A DNA stretch of 64,000 bases from Macrostomum hystrix (taxonomy: Eukaryota > Platyhelminthes > Macrostomidae). The notes under the pieces are model-generated. The model was given only the letters and a program-made list of their open reading frames with translations, had not been told where the DNA came from and made no database searches. Positions 59,670 to 64,000 of this stretch are shown here, in pieces. The stretch is taken from positions 248,001-312,000 of the forward strand of contig CATNEN010000041.1 in assembly GCA_950097015.1 (NCBI GenBank), written 5' to 3'. Both the position numbers and the translations under genes were made by a program. Numbering within the stretch: position 1 is the first letter of the stretch; every line of letters starts with the position of its first letter.

Positions 59670-60572
59670 CAGGGGTCGGCAAACTTATTAGCTAGCGGGC
59701 CAAATAGAAAACATAAAAGACTACAGCGGGTCGCATTGATTGTAGAAATGTGATATAATGGAGAGATGAGACACAGGAGAGATGCGACACAGGAGAGATG
59801 AGACACAGGAGAGATGAGACACAGGAGAGAAGAGACACAGGAGAGATGAGACACAGGAGAGATGCGACACAGGAGAGATGAGACACAGGAGAGATGAGAC
59901 ACAGGAGAGAAGAGACACAGGAGAGATGAGACACAGGAGAGATGAGACACAGGAGAGATGAGACACAGGAGAGATGAGACACAGGAGAGAAGAGACACAG
60001 GAGAGATGAGACACAGGAGAGATGCGACACAGGAGAGATGAGACACAGGAGAGAAGAGACACAGGAGAGATGAGACACAGGAGAGATGAGACACAGGAGA
60101 GATGAGACACAGGAGAGATGAGACACAGGAGAGAAGAGACACAGGAGAGATGAGACACAGGAGAGATGAGACACAGGAGAGATGAGACACAGGATAGAAG
60201 AGACACAGGAGAGATGAGACACAGGATAGATGAGACACAGGAGAGAAGAGACACAGGAGAGATGAGACACAGGAGAGATGAGACACAGGAGAGATGAGAC
60301 ACAGGAGAGATGAGACACAGGAGAGATGAGACACAGGAGAGATGAGACACAGGAGAGAAGAGACACAGGAGAGAAGAGACACAGGATAGAAGAGACACAG
60401 GATAGATGAGACACAGGATAGATGAGACACAGGAGAGAAGAGACACAGGAGAGATGAGACACAGGAGAGATGAGACAAGATACTATAAGTGTCGGAAGGG
60501 GCAACGGGCTGGATTTTGGAGCTTCGAGGGCCGCATCTGCATGGCCCGCGGGCCGGAGTTTGCCGACCCCTG
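59670..60572 (+). mobile_element. Non-autonomous hAT-type element 3 (903 bp), satellite-bearing family
   Basis: The ends are CAGGGGTCGGCAAAC and GTTTGCCGACCCCTG. The perfect target duplication ATGTAAAG sits at 59662-59669 and 60573-60580. Subterminal blocks match the 20842 copy. The interior from about 59762 to 60474 is a homogeneous array of about 44 units of GAGACACAGGAGAGAT. There is no transposase. Compared with the 418- and 385-bp copies, the size difference is mainly the array. Confidence 0.95.
59762..60474 (+). repeat. 16-bp satellite inside hAT element 3, about 44 units
   Basis: The unit is GAGACACAGGAGAGAT with GCG, AAG and ATAGAT variants at a fixed position. All three minus-strand frames are open because 16 is not divisible by 3 and the unit has no stop. 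They read as LSCVSSLLCLISPV-type peptides and are not genes. Confidence 0.95.
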
Positions 60573-60808
60573 ATGTAAAGCCACACAATGAGTTGCTCCA
60601 TTCAGTCAGCCATTTTATCTCGCGTCATCGTCATCCTTCGCCTGTCCTGCTGCACATCGCCTGCTTCAGCATCACCTGCTGAGTCGCCATCCTCATCCGC
60701 TGTTGGACGGAGTGGCACCTAGACTCGACTATAGATACCGCCGAGCAAGCCTACAGATTGCATCCAGCCCTCGATGTGGAGCAGACCCACGCGTGTCTCA
60801 CATAGACA

Positions 60809-61010
60809 CACACACACCACACACACACACACACCACACCACACAACACACACACCACACACACACACACCACACACACACACACACCACACCACACAAC
60901 ACACACACCACACACACACACACCACACACACACATACACCACACACACACATACCACACACACACACCACACACACACACCAAACACTCACATACACTC
61001 ACACACACAC
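60809..61010 (+). repeat. CA/CACAC microsatellite
   Basis: This is a compound (CA)n tract interrupted by ACC and AAC, with internally repeated segments (CACACCACACCACACAACAC twice). Confidence 0.95.
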
Positions 61011-61375
61011 GCCCGCATGCACACAGACACCAGTTCTCAGATGTCCCACAGACATGCGAAAGGTTAGACGCCGAACTGTTGTCTGCAGTAAGCCTGTCTG
61101 CTGGATGAGCACAGCATTTCAATCCTATTTTAGGCAGAATATGAATTGTCAAGGACATGGCATTCGAAGGAGCAGTACATGGCTGGAGGGAATTTAATTT
61201 CTTATTAATAGCTTTTTTAGAAAATTTGGCAATCGGAACAGATTTCCTGACCGATAAATAAGCTCAGAAATATATTTTGAGTGTTAATTCTTTGGTGAGG
61301 CAATTCATCCTCTCATAGCTACTAATTCAGTAGGGTCATACGCGTACTCGTATATAAACTGGGAAAATGCAACTG

Positions 61376-62191
61376 CCCTTGCCGTGAGACCACGCCGCGA
61401 GAATGCCTTGTTGTTGCAAAGGGGAGGGGTTGCAGGAACCGGTTCCAGACCGGACTGGGGTGTACGCGGCGCGCGGAGGGGGAGGGGCGCCCCAAAGCCA
61501 GTCGGGGCCGGTCCGGGGCCGCTCCAACCCCTCCGAGGCGGCCTTATTTAGGCAGGCACCGCCCGCCCCTCATGGCCCCCGCCTCCCGGCCCGTTCCGAG
61601 ACAGAAAGAGAGAAAAGAGGGAGGGAGAGAGGGAGAGAGCGTGCGCACAAGGAAGAACAAGCACTAGCCCTCAGCACACCCTTTGGCCCACGAGACTCCA
61701 ATGTAAGTTGCACTTCATTTTGCCCTATTAATCAGGCATGGAAGGATGCAGATGCCATTGTAGCAAAAGCGGTCTTTGATGCATGCCACAGGAATGAATA
61801 TTGAATCACCAATCAATCTGTCGTTGCGTTTTAAATCATGCGAAACTAACTAAACTAGAATCCAGACTAGAGCGAAGTGACAATGCGCAAATCTGAAATT
61901 TTACAACTTGTGGTCTCCATTATCTAACGAGTTACGTGAGCTATTTGCAATTGTAATTCTATTTTGCACTCTTATTATTGGTCAGTTCTGCAAGCTCGCA
62001 TCACAGGAGAATCTCAGCAACTGGCTTCATTTGTAGCAGAGTGAATCTAGGAAATTTCGCGATTTGTCTGAGGTGGTTAGCCCTGGGTCCCTGTTTGAAA
62101 TCAAAAGTGCACTAACGGAGCATCAGAGAGTACTATAAGATATTGCTGACTGAAACACCGCCTTACAGACTACAGCCTTACTAGACTGACC
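61376..62191 (+). promoter_or_regulatory. Probable promoter and 5' UTR region of the NHL gene
   Basis: A GC-rich island (61400-61600) with CCGCCC/GGGGAGGGG motifs is followed by a purine-rich GAGAG stretch. A strong donor-like site lies near 61700 (CCAATGTAAGTTG). A matching acceptor (CACCGCCTTACAG) ends about 25 nt before the NHL ATG. A spliced 5' UTR is plausible. Inference only. Confidence 0.4.
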
Positions 62192-63580
62192 ATGGCGCTG
62201 TTCCAAGATCCGGGCTCCGGGCGACCGTTGGATGGCATCAAATTCGAAATCGACAGCGACAGCGCCAGCGACGAGGACGACGATGTCCCGACGCCATGCC
62301 AGACGCCGACTGGCGAAGAGGCAGCAGCTGAACGTCGGCGAGGCCTTCTTAGCCGCATCGCCTTCCTGGAGGCCGAGGCAGAGAAGCTCATGGAGCACAG
62401 CCGCGGCTGCCTTGGCCACGCCGCCGAGATGCAGTCTCTGCTGGCCAGGCTGGACGACCAGAAGGCCGCCCTGCAGCGACTGCTCGGCACCGAGAACGCT
62501 GGTCCAGAGCTCGATCCCTGGGACGAGCCGTGCGATTTGACGGAGCACACGGCGCGCACCTACCTGCTGTGGCTGCGGCGACTTTTGCATGATCTGTCCC
62601 AGGCGGTGGACCAGTCCGCCAGCGGCAGCGCCACCGCCGCCCCATCCTCCTCCGGCGGGTCGCGGCTGAGCGGCCGGCGTCGTCGAGACGCGCCCAATCG
62701 AATTTTTCCGAACCTCGAGGCGCTTGACATCGCTGCCGTCGCGAACGACGCTGGCGACGTGTTTTACCGGCCCAGTGAGGAGGGCGACCTAAGAGACTTC
62801 GCACCGGTCGAGCCCGGCTGGGAGCCGCTGCCACGCCAGACTCTGTACTGCGTGGTCGGCGACGGCCGTCAGGTAGCCGTCGTCGCGCTCGGCGGCGAGA
62901 TTCTGGCGCGGGCGCGACTGACGGGCGGAAGCGAAGCGGACCAGGCGGCCGATAAGGACGCCGGCGTTGGACGCAACCTGGAACGCATTAACTACCTCCG
63001 CTGCTCTGGGCGCCTGCTGTTCTCGGACTACCAGAGCCTCTACATCTGCGACCGCTGCTGCCGCGTAATGCGCAGCCTTCACGGCTTCAGCTGGATGGTC
63101 GGGCACTGCATCGACGAGCCAGCTGACCGGCTGTATATTGTCGACCGCGTCAACGAGTTTGTCTCCGTGTACGGCCTGGCCAGCCTGGAAGAGCGCGGCC
63201 GCCTCGCCCACCGGGACTTTACCGACGGCATCAGCTCGGTGTGCACCCTGGCGCAGACTCTGTTCGTCTCCGACCGCGGTGCCAACGCCATCTTTGCGTT
63301 CAGTGTGGACTCACTCGAACTGGCCTTCCGGGTGCCGCTGCGCAACCCGCTGTTCGTCACTACGGACTGGTCCGCCTGCCTGTACGTGACCGTGGGCGGC
63401 AGGGACAACACCGTCCGGATCCTTGACACTCAGGGTCAGCTGCGCCGGTCACTCTCCGGCGGTCGCGGCTCGCAGCCTGGACAGTTCGGCTCGCCAGGTG
63501 GCCTCACCGTCTCCCTGGACGGCGCCGAGCTATTCGTGTGCGACCTGGACAACCGGCGCGTCCAGGTGTTTCGCCTGTGA
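62192..63580 (+). CDS. Coiled-coil NHL beta-propeller protein, TRIM-like without RING/B-box (462 aa)
   Basis: This is a single exon starting MALFQDPGSGRPLDGIKFEI. Residues 20-35 are acidic; 45-95 form a coiled coil (LLSRIAFLEAEAEKLMEHSR, LLARLDDQKAALQRLLG). A Ser/Ala/Arg linker follows. From about residue 205 come repeated NHL/propeller blades: LYCVVGDGRQVAVVAL, RLLFSDYQSLYICDR, DRLYIVDRVNEFVSVYGL, QTLFVSDRGANAIFAFSV, ACLYVTVGGRDNTVRILD, and a textbook last blade (GQFGSPGGLTVSLDGAELFV, then CDLDNRRVQVF). TRIM-NHL proteins bind RNA or substrates through the propeller. With no RING or B-box seen here, ligase activity is not expected. It is probably cytosolic; the partner is unknown. Confidence 0.85.
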   Translation: MALFQDPGSGRPLDGIKFEIDSDSASDEDDDVPTPCQTPTGEEAAAERRRGLLSRIAFLEAEAEKLMEHSRGCLGHAAEMQSLLARLDDQKAALQRLLGTENAGPELDPWDEPCDLTEHTARTYLLWLRRLLHDLSQAVDQSASGSATAAPSSSGGSRLSGRRRRDAPNRIFPNLEALDIAAVANDAGDVFYRPSEEGDLRDFAPVEPGWEPLPRQTLYCVVGDGRQVAVVALGGEILARARLTGGSEADQAADKDAGVGRNLERINYLRCSGRLLFSDYQSLYICDRCCRVMRSLHGFSWMVGHCIDEPADRLYIVDRVNEFVSVYGLASLEERGRLAHRDFTDGISSVCTLAQTLFVSDRGANAIFAFSVDSLELAFRVPLRNPLFVTTDWSACLYVTVGGRDNTVRILDTQGQLRRSLSGGRGSQPGQFGSPGGLTVSLDGAELFVCDLDNRRVQVFRL

Positions 63581-64000
63581 GCGCGCTCGTGTGCGTCAGA
63601 GTTTGTCTTCGCTGCTGACAGCGCCCATCGCCATCGTCCCGAATCTCTCCGTCACGGAGCGCGCAAGACGAAAGAAATTCACCCAGAGAGTTTCGCGAAC
63701 CTCACTGTCTTAGGACAAAATCCCATGCTGTCTGGACCTAATATTTTTTGAACATTCACATCCAGGATGCCGCCACCGAAGCTCCCCAGAGTTCCACCTC
63801 GTTAGCGAGCTCCGCGTCGTCAGGCGATCCGTCTGTTGGCGAATTTTTAATCCTTCGCTGTTTTCTAATGCACTCACTTTGCCATGCTTATGCGCGTCTA
63901 GCCCGATTTTCTACGCTATCCGCCACGGTTCGGACTCATGAGCTGCTTTTTTGAAGAGATCTCATAATGGTAACCTACGATTCACTCAGCTTTTGCAAAA
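63581..64000. other. No gene recognised
   Basis: This is the 3' flank of the NHL gene to the window edge. No AATAAA or exon was identified with confidence. Confidence 0.35.

Noticed and set aside
59636-60601. Three minus-strand frames of 240-321 codons rich in Leu/Ser/Cys
   Set aside because: They are translations of the 16-bp satellite inside the hAT-type element, including its terminal repeats.
60719-61158. Cys/Val-rich and His/Thr-rich frames
   Set aside because: They are direct translations of the CA microsatellite.
61403-61804. 133-codon plus-strand frame in the GC-rich island
   Set aside because: Its Gly/Pro/Arg bias follows base composition; a donor-like GTAAGT inside suggests 5' UTR.

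Overview
This is a stretch of invertebrate animal nuclear genome. Genes have GT-AG introns, mostly 70-350 bp. They include metazoan families: a PEF calpain, a CRELD protein, a TRIM-like NHL protein, polyubiquitin and TRAPPC13. Coding exons are GC-rich, while long intergenic stretches are AT-rich. TTAGGG-type repeats and tRNA-derived SINE-like elements are present. The repeat load and the recent gene duplication would fit a free-living flatworm such as Macrostomum, but nothing here proves the species.

Layout. 1-2.6 kb: 5' part of a probable SLC10-type transporter (minus strand). 4.6-11.3 kb: TRAPPC13 (plus strand), whose introns are swollen by tandem arrays and whose frame is broken twice. 12.4-14.6 kb: ankyrin-repeat gene A (minus). 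16.0-19.1 kb: a complete eight-exon calpain (minus, 708 aa). 19.9-21.9 kb: three non-autonomous hAT-type elements with 8-bp target duplications, one holding a perfect 59-bp inverted repeat. 24.0-25.2 kb: five-unit polyubiquitin. 25.5-31.3 kb: large minisatellites (12, 29 and 21 bp units), the last inside an intron of a tetraspan-like membrane protein gene (30.3-33.5 kb, minus). 34.1-36.3 kb: a UBL plus NZF protein resembling SHARPIN/HOIL-1. 37.7-38.8 kb: an unrecognised 375-aa protein. 38.9-40.4 kb: a carbonic-anhydrase-related gene that has lost zinc ligands. 40.8-41.8 kb: a secreted LamG-like protein. 44.0-45.4 kb: CRELD with a C-terminal RDEL. 46.7-54.9 kb: two ankyrin genes in inverted orientation, sharing an almost identical 813-bp core and flanking a broken retroelement. 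56.1-57.4 kb: a fourth ankyrin gene. 59.0-61.0 kb: an 85-bp x6 repeat, a third copy of the satellite-carrying hAT family, and a CA microsatellite. 62.2-63.6 kb: a coiled-coil NHL protein.

The genes do not form an operon. Loose themes are ubiquitin biology (polyubiquitin, UBL-NZF, TRIM-like NHL), secretory-pathway proteins (TRAPPC13, CRELD, LamG-like) and a local ankyrin gene family. I see no self-contained new defence or mobile system. The most original signals are the MITE family that carries a 16-bp satellite, the sharply bounded ankyrin-core duplication, and the C-terminal helical region that follows the ankyrin repeats in three of the four ankyrin genes.

Limits: all homology is recognised by eye. 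Exon joins rest on GT-AG sites, phase consistency and protein similarity, and no transcript data were used.
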